DNA of 64,000 nt from Roseobacter litoralis Och 149 (GCF_000154785.2 NC_015730.1:3596001-3660000), one strand, 5' to 3'. Positions 44,727 to 54,833 are shown, numbered from the stretch's first letter. Notes: generated by a model not told the origin, from the letters alone. A program made the numbers and translations.

Positions 44727-46226
44727 GTGTCGCTTACCTACTCTGTTGCTTTTCGCGGTGTCGAAGCCTGCCCGGTCGAAGTTCAATGCGCGCTGGCGCC
44801 TGGCCTGCCGGGATTCAGCATCGTGGGGCTTCCGGACAAAGCCGTATCCGAAGCCAAGGAACGTGTGCGCGCGGCTCTGGCGAGCATGGCCATCGCCTTT
44901 CCGTCCAAAAAAGTGACGATCAACCTCAGCCCCGCCGACCTGCCGAAAGAGGGTGGCCATTTCGATCTGCCCATTGCATTGGCGCTTTTGGCAGAGTTGA
45001 GCATCATTCCCCATGACGTGATCCTGTCCGTCGTCTCTTTGGGAGAGCTTTCACTCGACGGCAAGCTGGTGCCTGTTACCGGTGCCCTGCCCGCGGCCAT
45101 GACAGCTGCAGAAGAACAGCACGTATTGCTCTGTCCTGCCGAGTGCGGCAAGGAAGCGGCTTGGGTCAGTGGTGCGCGGATCATCGCCGCCAAATCACTG
45201 GGCGATGTCGTGCGTCATTTCAACGGTCAGAACACGATCGCAGATTCGCAACCCGGCGAAGTGATTGCCCCGGACAAGACGCTCGAATTACGCGACGTGC
45301 GCGGTCAGGAACGCGCAAAACGCGCGCTGGAAATAGCCGCAGCAGGACGGCACCATATGCTGATGGTTGGCCCGCCGGGTTCAGGGAAATCCATGCTGTC
45401 GCGGCGTCTGCCCGGCATTCTGCCTCCCTTGAGCGCGCAGGAAGCGCTGGAAACGTCGATTGTGCATTCCATCGCTGGCCTGCTGGACGAGGGCGGCATT
45501 TCGCGCCAACGCCCGTTTCGCGACCCGCATCATACGTCTTCCACCGCGGCGATCATCGGTGGCGGGCGGCTTGCAAAGCCGGGCGAAGTCTCACTGGCGC
45601 ACAACGGGGTATTGTTCATGGACGAGTTGCCCGAATTTCCGCGCAATGTGCTGGAAACCCTGCGCCAGCCGCTTGAGACCGGCAACATCATGGTGTCACG
45701 CGCCAATGCGCATGTGAAATACCCGTGCAAATTCATGCTGATCGCGGCGGCGAACCCCTGCAAATGCGGCTATATGACGGATGCGGAACGCGCCTGCGCC
45801 CGTGTGCCGACCTGCGGTGAGGACTACATGGGGCGCATCTCGGGACCTTTGCTAGACCGGTTTGATTTGCGTGTTGATGTTCCGCCTGTCAGCTACGAGG
45901 ACCTCGATTTGCCTGCAAACGGCGATACCTCCGAAACAGTTGCCGAGCGCGTAGCAGCCGCACATGACCGCCAGTCCGCGCGTTTTGAGGCCCATGACGG
46001 CATGCGCTCCAACGCGGATATCGAAGGCGAAGCGCTGGAAGAAATTGCAGCCCCTGATGCGGAAGGGCGTGATCTGTTGCTGCGCGCGGCCGAGAAATTC
46101 CGGATGTCAGCGCGCGGCTATCACCGGGTCATGCGGGTTGCGCGGACCATTGCCGATCTCGATCATGCGACGGACGTGCGCAAACCGCATGTGGCCGAAG
46201 CGATCAGCTACCGCATCAATTCCTAG
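44727..46226 (+). CDS. comM: YifB/ComM-type AAA+ ATPase (Mg-chelatase-like)
   Basis: A 499-residue member of the YifB family. An N-terminal S5-like domain (TYSVAFRGVEACPVEVQ, LPGFSIVGLPDKAVSEAKER) precedes the AAA+ core with Walker A GPPGSGKSMLSRRL and Walker B VLFMDELPEFPRNVLE. Cysteines in ANPCKCGYMTDAERAC are a family zinc-like cluster. ComM hexamers drive branch migration in natural transformation. The GTG at 44727 fits the family's N terminus and has ggggat upstream; the ATG at 44712 is an alternative. Confidence 0.92.
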   Translation: MSLTYSVAFRGVEACPVEVQCALAPGLPGFSIVGLPDKAVSEAKERVRAALASMAIAFPSKKVTINLSPADLPKEGGHFDLPIALALLAELSIIPHDVILSVVSLGELSLDGKLVPVTGALPAAMTAAEEQHVLLCPAECGKEAAWVSGARIIAAKSLGDVVRHFNGQNTIADSQPGEVIAPDKTLELRDVRGQERAKRALEIAAAGRHHMLMVGPPGSGKSMLSRRLPGILPPLSAQEALETSIVHSIAGLLDEGGISRQRPFRDPHHTSSTAAIIGGGRLAKPGEVSLAHNGVLFMDELPEFPRNVLETLRQPLETGNIMVSRANAHVKYPCKFMLIAAANPCKCGYMTDAERACARVPTCGEDYMGRISGPLLDRFDLRVDVPPVSYEDLDLPANGDTSETVAERVAAAHDRQSARFEAHDGMRSNADIEGEALEEIAAPDAEGRDLLLRAAEKFRMSARGYHRVMRVARTIADLDHATDVRKPHVAEAISYRINS

Positions 46227-46230
46227 AGGG

Positions 46231-47172
46231 TCAGCGCGCCGCGGCTTTGGCCTCAATCGCCTGCCAGATTTGTGCTGCGATGTTTACCTGATCAAACCGT
46301 TCGAGTTCCTGAATGCCGGTCGGGGACGTCACATTGATCTCGGTCAGGTAATCGCCGATCACGTCTATGCCGACAAACACCTGACCCTTTTCTTTCAAAA
46401 GCGGACCGATGGCGGCGCATATCTCCTTGTCGCGCGCGGTCAGCCCCACCTTTTCAGGACGCCCGCCCACATGCATGTTCGAACGCGTCTCACCGGCGGC
46501 GGGCACACGGTTGATCGCCCCAACGGGTTCTCCATCAACAAGGATCACACGTTTATCCCCGTTTGAGACATCGGGCAGGAATTTCTGCACGATCAGCGGT
46601 TCGCGGGAAAATCCGGTGAAGAGTTCGTGCAAAGACGTGAGGTTCCGGTCGTTCGCATCCAGACGGAAAACGCCCGCACCGCCATTTCCATAGAGTGGCT
46701 TGAGAATGACATCCCGGTGCTTTTCTTTGAACGCCTTGATCGTGTCCAGATCGCGCGCGATCGTGGTCGGCGGAGTCAAATCCGGGAAATCCAGAACCAA
46801 CAGTTTTTCAGGATAATTACGCACCCAGAAAGGGTCATTCACCACCAGAGTCGTGCTCGCCAATCGATCCAGCAAATGGGTCGATGTGATGTAATTCATG
46901 TCAAAGGGCGGATCCTGCCGCAGCCAAACCACGTCGAAATCAGCGAGGTTCACCTCACGCATGTCACCCAGTGTTGCGTGCGCGCCCTGAACACGCTGGA
47001 CCTGCAGGTCCTGACCTTTGGCAGTTATGCGCCCTTCCTGATAAGCCAGATGGTCCGGTGTGTAGAAAAACAACGTATGACCGCGCGCCTGCGCCTCTTC
47101 AGCGAGGCGAAATGAACTGTCTGCGTTGATATCAACCGCATCAATTGGATCCATCTGGAAGGCGATTTTCAT
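46231..47172 (-). CDS. gshB: Glutathione synthetase
   Basis: A 313-residue ATP-grasp enzyme joining gamma-glutamylcysteine and glycine. The N-terminal [20 protein letters not shown] is the characteristic start. ATP-binding residues lie in [16 protein letters not shown] and [20 protein letters not shown], which also carries the metal ligands. aaggagctgcc precedes the ATG. It lies downstream of yraN on the same strand and converges with comM, only 4 bases away. Confidence 0.96.
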   Translation of the reverse strand: MKIAFQMDPIDAVDINADSSFRLAEEAQARGHTLFFYTPDHLAYQEGRITAKGQDLQVQRVQGAHATLGDMREVNLADFDVVWLRQDPPFDMNYITSTHLLDRLASTTLVVNDPFWVRNYPEKLLVLDFPDLTPPTTIARDLDTIKAFKEKHRDVILKPLYGNGGAGVFRLDANDRNLTSLHELFTGFSREPLIVQKFLPDVSNGDKRVILVDGEPVGAINRVPAAGETRSNMHVGGRPEKVGLTARDKEICAAIGPLLKEKGQVFVGIDVIGDYLTEINVTSPTGIQELERFDQVNIAAQIWQAIEAKAAAR

Positions 47173-47244
47173 GGCAGCTCCTTGAGTTTGTGAAGCTTAA
47201 ATGGCGCAGCACGCTCAGCTACGCAATGGGGAGCAGCGGAGTTT

Positions 47245-47625
47245 TCAGCCCTCAGACAGCGCATTTTCCAGTATTTGCACAGCACCCGTGGCATTTACCA
47301 ACGCCACATCAAAGCGCATATCCGTCAACAACCCCTTTGGTTCTGTCGCCACGAACTCTTCAGCGGCGGCAAAGATACGTTGCTTCTGCTTCAAGGAAAT
47401 GCGCAGTGCAGCGGCCTCAAAAGATCTGCTTTTCTTCACTTCGACGAACACAACCACGCCGCATTTGCGCAAGATAAGATCAATTTCACCCCCTTGCCCC
47501 CGCCACCTTTGTGCCTCGAATGTGTAGCCTTGGGTTTCATATTCGCGGATGACCGATGCCTCCGCCGACAAGCCCGCGTGGTATGCCATGCGTCCGGCAT
47601 GAACCTTTGCGTCGCTACGGGGCAA
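47245..47625 (-). CDS. yraN: YraN/UPF0102 endonuclease-like protein
   Basis: A 126-residue protein with the restriction-endonuclease-like core GEIDLILRKCGVVVFVEVKK (Asp and Glu-x-Lys ligands) typical of UPF0102. The start is a TTG at 47625 with aaggataaaatt directly upstream, 4 bases after the rsmI stop; the first ATG, 12 codons later, lacks good spacing. rsmI-yraN linkage recurs in many bacteria. The biological role is unresolved. Confidence 0.88.
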   Translation of the reverse strand: MPRSDAKVHAGRMAYHAGLSAEASVIREYETQGYTFEAQRWRGQGGEIDLILRKCGVVVFVEVKKSRSFEAAALRISLKQKQRIFAAAEEFVATEPKGLLTDMRFDVALVNATGAVQILENALSEG

Positions 47626-47629
47626 AATT

Positions 47630-48487
47630 TTATCCTTCGTTCAATGCCAGCGCCATCTGATAGACTTGTCGGCGCGGGATACTGTGCGCTTTGGCCACCA
47701 AATCCACGGCGTCCCGCATGGAATGAGCCGCCAGCGCCTTTGTCAGATCTAATTCTAAATCGGAGTCCGTAATTTTCTCTGAACGGTTTCGATCAATAAG
47801 AACGACGATTTCACCTTTGACCTTTTGATCCACGTAATCAGAGGCCAATTGCGATAGCGTTCCCTTTCGGGTCTCTTCGAACTTCTTTGTGATTTCGCGA
47901 CACACCGACGCCTGCCGCTCACCGCCCAGCACGTCGGCGGCGTCCAAAAGAAACGCAGCCAGTCGTTTGGGCGATTCGTAAAACACCAATGTGGCGGGAA
48001 TATCGCGCAGGTCTTCCAACCCGCGCCGCCGCGCCGCTTTGGCATTGGGCATAAACCCGGCAAAGAAAAACGCATCTGTCGGCAACCCAGCAAGCACAAG
48101 GGCCGTTAAAACGGCTGACGGCCCGGGCGCACAGGTCACCATCTGCTCTGCGGCATGGGCCGCGCGCCCAAGCTCGAAACCGGGGTCCGCGATCAAGGGC
48201 ATTCCCGCTTCTGATGCATAGGCTACCGATGCACCCGCTGTTATTGCCTCGATCAGACGCGTGGAGGTCCCACCACCCGTGTGATCGTGCAATGAAATCA
48301 CCTGCCGTCCGGCCAATGGCACAGCGTGTATCTCCATCAACCGTCGCAGGCTGCGCGTGTCTTCGGCGGCCAGTACATCCGCACTCGCCAGCACATCAAG
48401 CGCCCTGAGCGTAATATCGCGCGCCGTCCCGATCGGCACGCCGACAAAGTAGAGCCCGGCTGCCAAAGACACCTTTTGAAAATTCAA
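47630..48487 (-). CDS. rsmI: 16S rRNA (cytidine(1402)-2'-O)-methyltransferase
   Basis: A 285-residue tetrapyrrole-methylase-fold enzyme that 2'-O-methylates C1402 in the decoding centre of 16S rRNA. Family segments are LYFVGVPIGTARDITLRAL, AEDTRSLRRLM, SDAGMPLIADPG-like SEAGMPLIADPGFEL and GPSAVLTALVLAGLP. The start is a TTG at 48487 with aaaggcgg upstream; a GTG five codons later is also possible. It is divergent from the LpoA-like gene. Confidence 0.94.
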   Translation of the reverse strand: MNFQKVSLAAGLYFVGVPIGTARDITLRALDVLASADVLAAEDTRSLRRLMEIHAVPLAGRQVISLHDHTGGGTSTRLIEAITAGASVAYASEAGMPLIADPGFELGRAAHAAEQMVTCAPGPSAVLTALVLAGLPTDAFFFAGFMPNAKAARRRGLEDLRDIPATLVFYESPKRLAAFLLDAADVLGGERQASVCREITKKFEETRKGTLSQLASDYVDQKVKGEIVVLIDRNRSEKITDSDLELDLTKALAAHSMRDAVDLVAKAHSIPRRQVYQMALALNEG

Positions 48488-48572
48488 CGCTGGACCCGCC
48501 TTTCGTGACGACTATGATCGCGGTATCTGATGCGCGCCTGTCGCGGGCGCACCTTGTCTGGAGTATCGCCTT

Positions 48573-49742
48573 ATGTTTGCCGTTTTCCGTTCCGCCCGCA
48601 AGGGACTGCGTGTCTTGACCTTGCCATTGCTGGCGTTGACGCTGGCCGCTTGCGACACCTTACCGGTCACCAACTCGGGCGTGGCGTCGGGGGATCCGGT
48701 GCAGGTGGCACTGCTGGTGCCGAGCGGAACCGGTGACGGCGCGACCGAATCCATCGCGCGCAGCCTCGAAAACGCAGCGCGGCTGGCCATGCGTGACCTG
48801 AATGGGGTGACCATTGATCTGCGCGTCTATCCCACCGCAGCCGATGCGTCACTTGCAGCAGCAAATGCCGAAAAGGCCGTAAACGAGGGCGCGCAGATCA
48901 TTATCGGCCCGGTCTATGCCGCCCCCTCCAATGCGGCAGGCCGCGCGGTTGCAGGCAAAGGCGTCAGCGTTCTGTCGTTTTCAAACAACGCAGCAATTGC
49001 CGGTGGCAACCTATTTGTCCTCGGGCAAACATTCCGCAACACGGCTGACCGGATGGCCAGCTATGCCGTTTCCCAGGGCAAGCAGCGGTTTGTCGTGGTC
49101 GCTGGCAAAGACGCCGCAGGCGCGCAGGGCAAAAACGCGATCCAGCAGGCGGTGACAGCACAGGGTGCGAGCGTTGTGGGAACGGTCGAATACGCCCTGT
49201 CCCAACAGGACGTGATTGCTGCGATCCCTGCAATCCGCGCCGCTGTGACTGATAATGGGGCGGATGCGCTGTTCCTTACCACGGATACAGCAACCGCCTT
49301 GCCATTGTTGTCGCAATTGCTGCCGGAAGCGGGCGTTTCATCCGAGGTCACCCAATTCATGGGCCTGACCCGCTGGGATATCCCGGCGCAGACATTGAGC
49401 CTGCCCGGTGTCCAGAACGGCTGGTTTGCGATACCTGATCAAGGGGCCACTTCGGCATTCAGTGGTCAGTATCAAGCGGCCTATGGCGCAGCCCCGCACC
49501 CTATCGGAGGTCTGGCTTTTGATGCAATTGCCGCAATCGGTGCGCTGGCCAGTCAGGGACAAGGCGACACGCTGACAGCCGCGGCATTGACCCAAGGCGC
49601 AGGTTTTCGCGGTGCGAGCGGCATTTTCCGTCTGAACCCTGATGGGACAAACACGCGCGGGTTGGCTGTTGCGACAATCAGTGAGGCGCAGGTCAAGATT
49701 CTAAGCCCCGCACCGCAGCGCTTTGGCGGCGCAGGGTTCTGA
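48573..49742 (+). CDS. Penicillin-binding protein activator (LpoA/LppC-like lipoprotein)
   Basis: A 389-residue outer-membrane lipoprotein candidate. A signal with lipobox LAAC (LTLAACDTLPVT) is followed by a periplasmic-binding-protein type I fold (VQVALLVPSGTGDG, AQIIIGPVYAAPSNAAGRA, ANGxLFV-like AGGNLFVLGQTFRNTADRMA). E. coli LpoA has this fold as its C-terminal domain and is also encoded next to rsmI and yraN. The N-terminal TPR domain of LpoA is missing here. ggagtatcgcctt precedes the ATG. The role in activating PBP1-type synthases is inferred. Confidence 0.8.
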   Translation: MFAVFRSARKGLRVLTLPLLALTLAACDTLPVTNSGVASGDPVQVALLVPSGTGDGATESIARSLENAARLAMRDLNGVTIDLRVYPTAADASLAAANAEKAVNEGAQIIIGPVYAAPSNAAGRAVAGKGVSVLSFSNNAAIAGGNLFVLGQTFRNTADRMASYAVSQGKQRFVVVAGKDAAGAQGKNAIQQAVTAQGASVVGTVEYALSQQDVIAAIPAIRAAVTDNGADALFLTTDTATALPLLSQLLPEAGVSSEVTQFMGLTRWDIPAQTLSLPGVQNGWFAIPDQGATSAFSGQYQAAYGAAPHPIGGLAFDAIAAIGALASQGQGDTLTAAALTQGAGFRGASGIFRLNPDGTNTRGLAVATISEAQVKILSPAPQRFGGAGF

Positions 49743-49752
49743 GGCACATTAA

Positions 49753-52530
49753 ATGACCGTGACTGCTCTTTCGGCAGACCATCTGGAACCGCCGCAACTG
49801 ATCTGTCCCCCGGAATGCATCTTTGACAGATCGGCCTTTGATAAAGCGCTCAGCGAGGCCGTCAAAACGGCTGGCAGCCCTACAGACATTCGCAAAAGCG
49901 CGGTCGACCTATTGCGTCAGGCGCAAGTCTCCGGGCGCGCCGAGATTGCAGAAGGTTTTGCCCAAGCGCCTTTCGAGGCGCGCCGCCTGACCCGGTCTTA
50001 TACCTATCTGACCGATCAACTAGTAAACGCGGCCCTTGTTGTCGCAACGGACATCCTGCACCCAAAACCCAACCCCACCGCCAGCGAACATCTGGCGGTT
50101 ATTGCCGTGGGGGGCTACGGGCGCGGCGAGATGGCACCGTTTTCGGACGTCGATCTGCTGTTCCTGACGCCTTATAAGATCACCGCCTGGGCGGAGAGCG
50201 TGATTGAATCAATGCTCTATATTCTGTGGGATCTGAAGCTGAAGGTTGGCCATTCCAGCCGCACGATAAAGGACTGCATTCGCCTGGGTGCGCAGGATTT
50301 CACGATCCAGACCGCAATGCTGGAACACCGGTTTCTTGCAGGTGACAAGGCGCTCGCACAGACCTTTGCGGCGCGGTTGCGCACAGAACTGTTTGCCGGG
50401 TCGGGCAAAGAATTTATCGAGGCGAAACTCTCCGAACGCGAGGCGCGGCACGTGAAATACGGCCAGCGATACGTGGTTGAACCGAACGTGAAAGAGGGCA
50501 AAGGGGGCTTGCGCGATCTGCAGTCTCTCTTCTGGATCGCCAAACATATTCATGGCGTGAATGATGCCGCCGATCTCGTGGGCTTGGGCGTTTTCTCTGC
50601 CGAGGAATTCGAACAATTCATCTCAGCGGAAAACTTCCTCTGGGCAGTGCGCAGCCATCTGCATCTGCAGGCCGGACGCGCCACGGAACAGCTGACCTTT
50701 GACATGCAGGTGCAAGTTGCCGACGCGATGGGATACCAAGACGCAAAAGGCCGGCGCGAAGTCGAGATTTTCATGCAGGAGTTCTTTTTGCATGCCACCG
50801 AAGTTGGCGATCTGACGCGCATTTTCCTGACCAAACTCGAAGCGGACCACGTCAAAGCGGAACCCTTGCTTGAACGCATCTTTCGCAGGCGCCCCAAAAT
50901 CAAAAAGGGCTATGTGGTCGTCAACAATCGGATTGCCATCGAAGATGAAACCGATTTCCTGTCAGATAAACTCAACCTGCTGCGTTTGTTTGAAGAAGCC
51001 TTGCGCACGGGCATGCTGATCCACCCTGACGCCATGCGGCTGGTCAAGGCGAACCTCGACATGATTGACGAGGATATGCGTACAACACCTGAAGCGCGGC
51101 GCATTTTCTTTGATCTGCTGCTCAAACATGGCAACCCAGAACGCGCGCTGCGCCGGATGAACGAACTGGGCGTTTTATCAGCATTTCTGCCGGAATTTGA
51201 GCCGATCGTGGCCATGATGCAATTCAACATGTATCACAGCTATACAGTCGACGAACACATCATTCAGTGCATCAAGAACCTCAGCCAGATTGAGCGGGGC
51301 GAGTTGGAAGAAGACCTGCCCGTCGCCTCATCCATCCTGAAGGAAGGCGTGGATCGCAAGGTGCTTTATACCGCCTTGCTGCTGCATGACATCGGCAAGG
51401 GCCGATCAGAGGATCATTCGATCCTTGGCGCGCAGATGGCCCGCAAGATCGCACCGCGATTGGGTCTGGGCAAAGCAGATACAGACACCGTCGAATGGCT
51501 CGTGCGCTATCACCTGTTGATGTCCGACATGGCGCAAAAACGCGATATCGCTGACCCGCGCACCGTTCGGGATTTTGCCAAGGCTGTGCAAACCGTCAAA
51601 CGGCTCGATCTGCTGTGCGTGCTCACGGTCTGTGATATTCGCGGCGTTGGGCCGAATACGTGGAACAACTGGAAGGCCGTTCTGATCCGCGCGCTTTATC
51701 GGCAAACCAGACGCGCGCTGGATACCGGTCTGGAAGAGTTGAACCGCGAAAACCGTGGGGCAGAGGCAAAACGCGCCCTGCGCGACGTGCTCAGCGACTG
51801 GCCGCGCAAAGATCTGCAAGTCGAGACAGGGCGCCACTATGATCCATATTGGCAGGGTTTGCATGTCACGGCACACAAGGTATTCGCAGAGATGCTGCGC
51901 GATGTCGGCGATGATGAGATCAAGATCAACCTGCACCCGGATGAAGACCGGGACGCCACGCGCGCCTGCTTTGTGATGTCCGATCACCCCGGTATTTTCG
52001 CCCGTCTGGCTGGCGCATTGGCGCTGGTTGGCGCCAACGTCGTGGATGCGCGCAGCTATACCACCAAAGATGGCCTCGTGACCGACGCCTATTGGATACA
52101 GGACGCGGATGGCAATCCATATGATGTCTCCCGCCTGCCGCGTCTGCGCAAGATGATTGAACGCACGCTTATGGGCGAAGTCGTCACGACCGAGGCGATG
52201 AAATCCCGCGACAAGGTCAAGAAACGCGAGCGCGCGTTCAAGGTGCCGACCCATATCACCTTTGATAATGAAGGCTCGGAAATCTATACTATCATCGAAG
52301 TTGACACACGCGACAGGCCCGGCCTGCTGCATGATCTGGCGCGTACCTTGGCGGAATCCAACGTCTATATCGCGAATGCTGTCATCGCGACCTATGGTGA
52401 ACAGGTCGTAGATACCTTTTACGTCAAGGACATGTTCGGGCTGAAATACTATTCGGCGAGCAAACAGCGCACGCTGGAACGCCGCCTGCGCACCGCGATT
52501 GAGCAGGGCGTCGAAAGGGCCGAGAGTTGA
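49753..52530 (+). CDS. glnD: [Protein-PII] uridylyltransferase/uridylyl-removing enzyme
   Basis: A 925-residue nitrogen sensor. Domains in order: nucleotidyltransferase with GGYGRGEMAPFSDVDLLFL (about residues 117-135), the helical PII-UTase domain, an HD domain with LLLHDIGKGRSEDHS (about 540), and two ACT domains near residues 745-800 and 845-910 (DHPGIFARLAGALALVGANV, RDRPGLLHDLARTLAESNV). It uridylylates PII under low glutamine and removes UMP under high glutamine. gaggcacattaa precedes the ATG. Its stop overlaps murJ. Confidence 0.97.
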   Translation: MTVTALSADHLEPPQLICPPECIFDRSAFDKALSEAVKTAGSPTDIRKSAVDLLRQAQVSGRAEIAEGFAQAPFEARRLTRSYTYLTDQLVNAALVVATDILHPKPNPTASEHLAVIAVGGYGRGEMAPFSDVDLLFLTPYKITAWAESVIESMLYILWDLKLKVGHSSRTIKDCIRLGAQDFTIQTAMLEHRFLAGDKALAQTFAARLRTELFAGSGKEFIEAKLSEREARHVKYGQRYVVEPNVKEGKGGLRDLQSLFWIAKHIHGVNDAADLVGLGVFSAEEFEQFISAENFLWAVRSHLHLQAGRATEQLTFDMQVQVADAMGYQDAKGRREVEIFMQEFFLHATEVGDLTRIFLTKLEADHVKAEPLLERIFRRRPKIKKGYVVVNNRIAIEDETDFLSDKLNLLRLFEEALRTGMLIHPDAMRLVKANLDMIDEDMRTTPEARRIFFDLLLKHGNPERALRRMNELGVLSAFLPEFEPIVAMMQFNMYHSYTVDEHIIQCIKNLSQIERGELEEDLPVASSILKEGVDRKVLYTALLLHDIGKGRSEDHSILGAQMARKIAPRLGLGKADTDTVEWLVRYHLLMSDMAQKRDIADPRTVRDFAKAVQTVKRLDLLCVLTVCDIRGVGPNTWNNWKAVLIRALYRQTRRALDTGLEELNRENRGAEAKRALRDVLSDWPRKDLQVETGRHYDPYWQGLHVTAHKVFAEMLRDVGDDEIKINLHPDEDRDATRACFVMSDHPGIFARLAGALALVGANVVDARSYTTKDGLVTDAYWIQDADGNPYDVSRLPRLRKMIERTLMGEVVTTEAMKSRDKVKKRERAFKVPTHITFDNEGSEIYTIIEVDTRDRPGLLHDLARTLAESNVYIANAVIATYGEQVVDTFYVKDMFGLKYYSASKQRTLERRLRTAIEQGVERAES

Positions 52531-54092
52531 AACCCATTCGGCTCCTGTCGGGCTTTTTCACGGTTGGCGGCTGGACCCTGATGAGCCGGGTTTTCGGCTT
52601 TGTGCGCGATGCGATGATCCTTGCCTATCTGGGCACGGGGCCGCTTTATCAGGCTTATGTGGTGGCGTTTCGCCTGCCCAATATGTTCCGCCGCTTCTTT
52701 GCCGAAGGGGCGTTCAACATGGCCTTTGTGCCGATGTTTTCGAAAAAGGTCGAAGGGGGTGAAGATGCCGATGGCTTTGCCTCGGATGCCTTTGCGGGGC
52801 TGGCCACCATTCTGATCGGTCTGACGGTGCTTGCACTGGCCACGATGCCATGGCTGATTTACGCGCTGGCCTCTGGTTTTGCCGGGCAGGAACAGTTCGG
52901 CCTGTCCGTCGAATTCGGGCGCGTTGTGTTCCCCTACATCCTGTTCATTTCATTGGCGGCACTTCTGTCTGGCATGCTGAATGCGGCGGGCAGGTTTGCC
53001 GCCGCCGCAGCGGCGCCCGTTTTGCTGAACGTTTTGCTGATCCTCGCCATGGCCGCGGCGGCAGCCCTTGGCGGCGATGTGGCGCGGGCTTTGATCTGGG
53101 CTATTCCTGTAGCGGGCGTTGCACAATTTGTGCTGCTCTGGGTTGCGGTCAAACGCGCGGGTTTCAACATTTCGTTCCGCTGGCCCCGCCTGACGCCAGA
53201 GATGCGCAGACTTGTGCGCGTCGCGATCCCCGCAGCACTCGCGGGCGGGGTGGTGCAGATCAACCTGCTCGTCGGACAACAGGTGGCGAGCTATTTCGAC
53301 AAGGCGGTCAGTTGGCTCTTTGCGGCGGACCGCTTGTATCAACTCCCCTTGGGTGTCGTTGGTATTGCCGTGGGCGTTGTACTGCTCCCCGATCTGTCCA
53401 GACGTCTGAAGTCGAACGATGACGCTGGTGCCAGAATTGCCCTGAGCCGCGCGGGCGAAATCGCGCTGGCCCTCACCATCCCCTCGGCAGTAGCGCTGAT
53501 CGTGATCCCCTTGCCGCTGGTGTCGGTCCTGTTTGAACGCGGTGCCGCCACTGCAAGCGATTCAGCCGCGATTGCGGTGGCCGTCGCCATATACGGCCTT
53601 GGGCTGCCCGCATTTGTGCTGCAAAAGATAATGCAGCCCGTCTTTTTCGCCCGCGAAGACACACGCAGACCGTTCCACTACGCGCTGGTGTCCATGGTGA
53701 TTAACGCCGCCCTTGCCATCGGGCTTGCCCCGCTGATTGGCTGGTTTGCCCCGGCGATTGCCACGACCAGCGCGGCATGGGCGATGGTGTTTCTATTGTG
53801 GTACGGCGCGCGCAGCTACGGGGACGTGGCCCGCTTTGATGCCCGCTTTCATGGGCGCATCTGGCGCATGGTCGGGGCCTCCGTGATCATGGGTTTTGTG
53901 TTGTGGGGCGCTGCAGCCGGGCTTGCGCCTTATCTCAGCCTGCCGTGGTGGCGCGCCCTCGCGCTATGTGCGCTGATCGGGATTGGCATGGTGACCTATT
54001 TCGGGTCAGGTCAGGTGCTGGGTGCGTTCCGACTGGCCGAGTTCAAGGCCGCGATGCGCCGCAGCCCTAGTCGCGCCGAAAGTGATAAATAA
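52527..54092 (+). CDS. murJ: Lipid II flippase MurJ
   Basis: A 521-residue MOP-superfamily flippase with about 14 hydrophobic segments. The N-terminal signature is FTVGGWTLMSRVFGFVRDAM, then NMFRRFFAEGAFNMAFVPMF, which includes the conserved charged residues of the central cavity. It flips lipid II for peptidoglycan synthesis. The start is TTG (TTGA overlap with glnD), which agrees with the family's N terminus. The 3' end overlaps the convergent rhomboid-like gene by 26 bases. Confidence 0.95.
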   Translation: MKPIRLLSGFFTVGGWTLMSRVFGFVRDAMILAYLGTGPLYQAYVVAFRLPNMFRRFFAEGAFNMAFVPMFSKKVEGGEDADGFASDAFAGLATILIGLTVLALATMPWLIYALASGFAGQEQFGLSVEFGRVVFPYILFISLAALLSGMLNAAGRFAAAAAAPVLLNVLLILAMAAAAALGGDVARALIWAIPVAGVAQFVLLWVAVKRAGFNISFRWPRLTPEMRRLVRVAIPAALAGGVVQINLLVGQQVASYFDKAVSWLFAADRLYQLPLGVVGIAVGVVLLPDLSRRLKSNDDAGARIALSRAGEIALALTIPSAVALIVIPLPLVSVLFERGAATASDSAAIAVAVAIYGLGLPAFVLQKIMQPVFFAREDTRRPFHYALVSMVINAALAIGLAPLIGWFAPAIATTSAAWAMVFLLWYGARSYGDVARFDARFHGRIWRMVGASVIMGFVLWGAAAGLAPYLSLPWWRALALCALIGIGMVTYFGSGQVLGAFRLAEFKAAMRRSPSRAESDK

Positions 54093-54753
54093 CCCGCGCC
54101 AGCCCCCCCGGCACCAGCAAAACCGACGCACAGAACCCGAACACAAAACCCGCCAGATCCGCCACCCATTCCGTCGTTGGGCCAAACAACGCCCCAAAAA
54201 CCAACTGAAGACCCAGCAAAATCCCGATCAGGCTAAAGGCGCGAAATTGCGGCCCGCCTGTATCTGCAAGCCGCTGCCACATCAAAAATGTATATCCACC
54301 GATCAACCCATACACCGCCGGAAAGCCGCCGATCAGCCACGCGGGGTCATTAAGAAACAGCGCATAGATCAAGGCCCCGAAAATGCTGCCGCCGAAATAT
54401 AGCACAAGCACCGCCACCTGCCCCATCGCTTCGCCCACGAGCTTGCCCAAGGCGAGCATCAGCACAGCCGAGAAAAGCGTCGCAGTGAAGGAGCCATGCA
54501 CAAAAGCATAGGTGACAAAGCGCACCAAATGCTCTGGCACCCAGCGGCCATTGGTCATCATCCAGTCGAAAATATCCCCCGAGAAGGCATATTGCTGCAC
54601 GGCACTCAGACGCCATCCAATCGCCTCCGGTCCGCCGATCCAACCCTGCGCCCCGAGCAGGAACACGATCTCCGGCACCACCAGCGCCAGACACAACAAC
54701 ATGACAACAGGGGGCAATGGGTTGACGGGCGGCGCGTTCTGCGGGTCGTTCAT
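54067..54753 (-). CDS. Rhomboid-fold membrane protein, predicted proteolytically inactive
   Basis: A 228-residue protein with six or so membrane helices in rhomboid order; FVTYAFVHGSFTATLFSAVL and LALGKLVGEAMG match the helix 1-2 region. However, the nucleophile motif GxSG reads IGGFPAVYGLIG, so Phe-Pro stands where Ser-Gly should be, and the catalytic His helix reads VADLAGFVFG, with Asp for His. Both members of the dyad are absent, making a protease role unlikely. The start at 54753 has aagga upstream; 54786 does not. It could chaperone or bind membrane proteins as pseudo-rhomboids do. Confidence 0.8.
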   Translation of the reverse strand: MNDPQNAPPVNPLPPVVMLLCLALVVPEIVFLLGAQGWIGGPEAIGWRLSAVQQYAFSGDIFDWMMTNGRWVPEHLVRFVTYAFVHGSFTATLFSAVLMLALGKLVGEAMGQVAVLVLYFGGSIFGALIYALFLNDPAWLIGGFPAVYGLIGGYTFLMWQRLADTGGPQFRAFSLIGILLGLQLVFGALFGPTTEWVADLAGFVFGFCASVLLVPGGLARVIYHFRRD

Positions 54754-54833
54754 AGTGCGGGGTTCCTTGACGATGCTCTGGCTCATGGGTAAGCCAGCGC
54801 AGACTTCATTGCCAGCGAGAACGGACGCCTATC

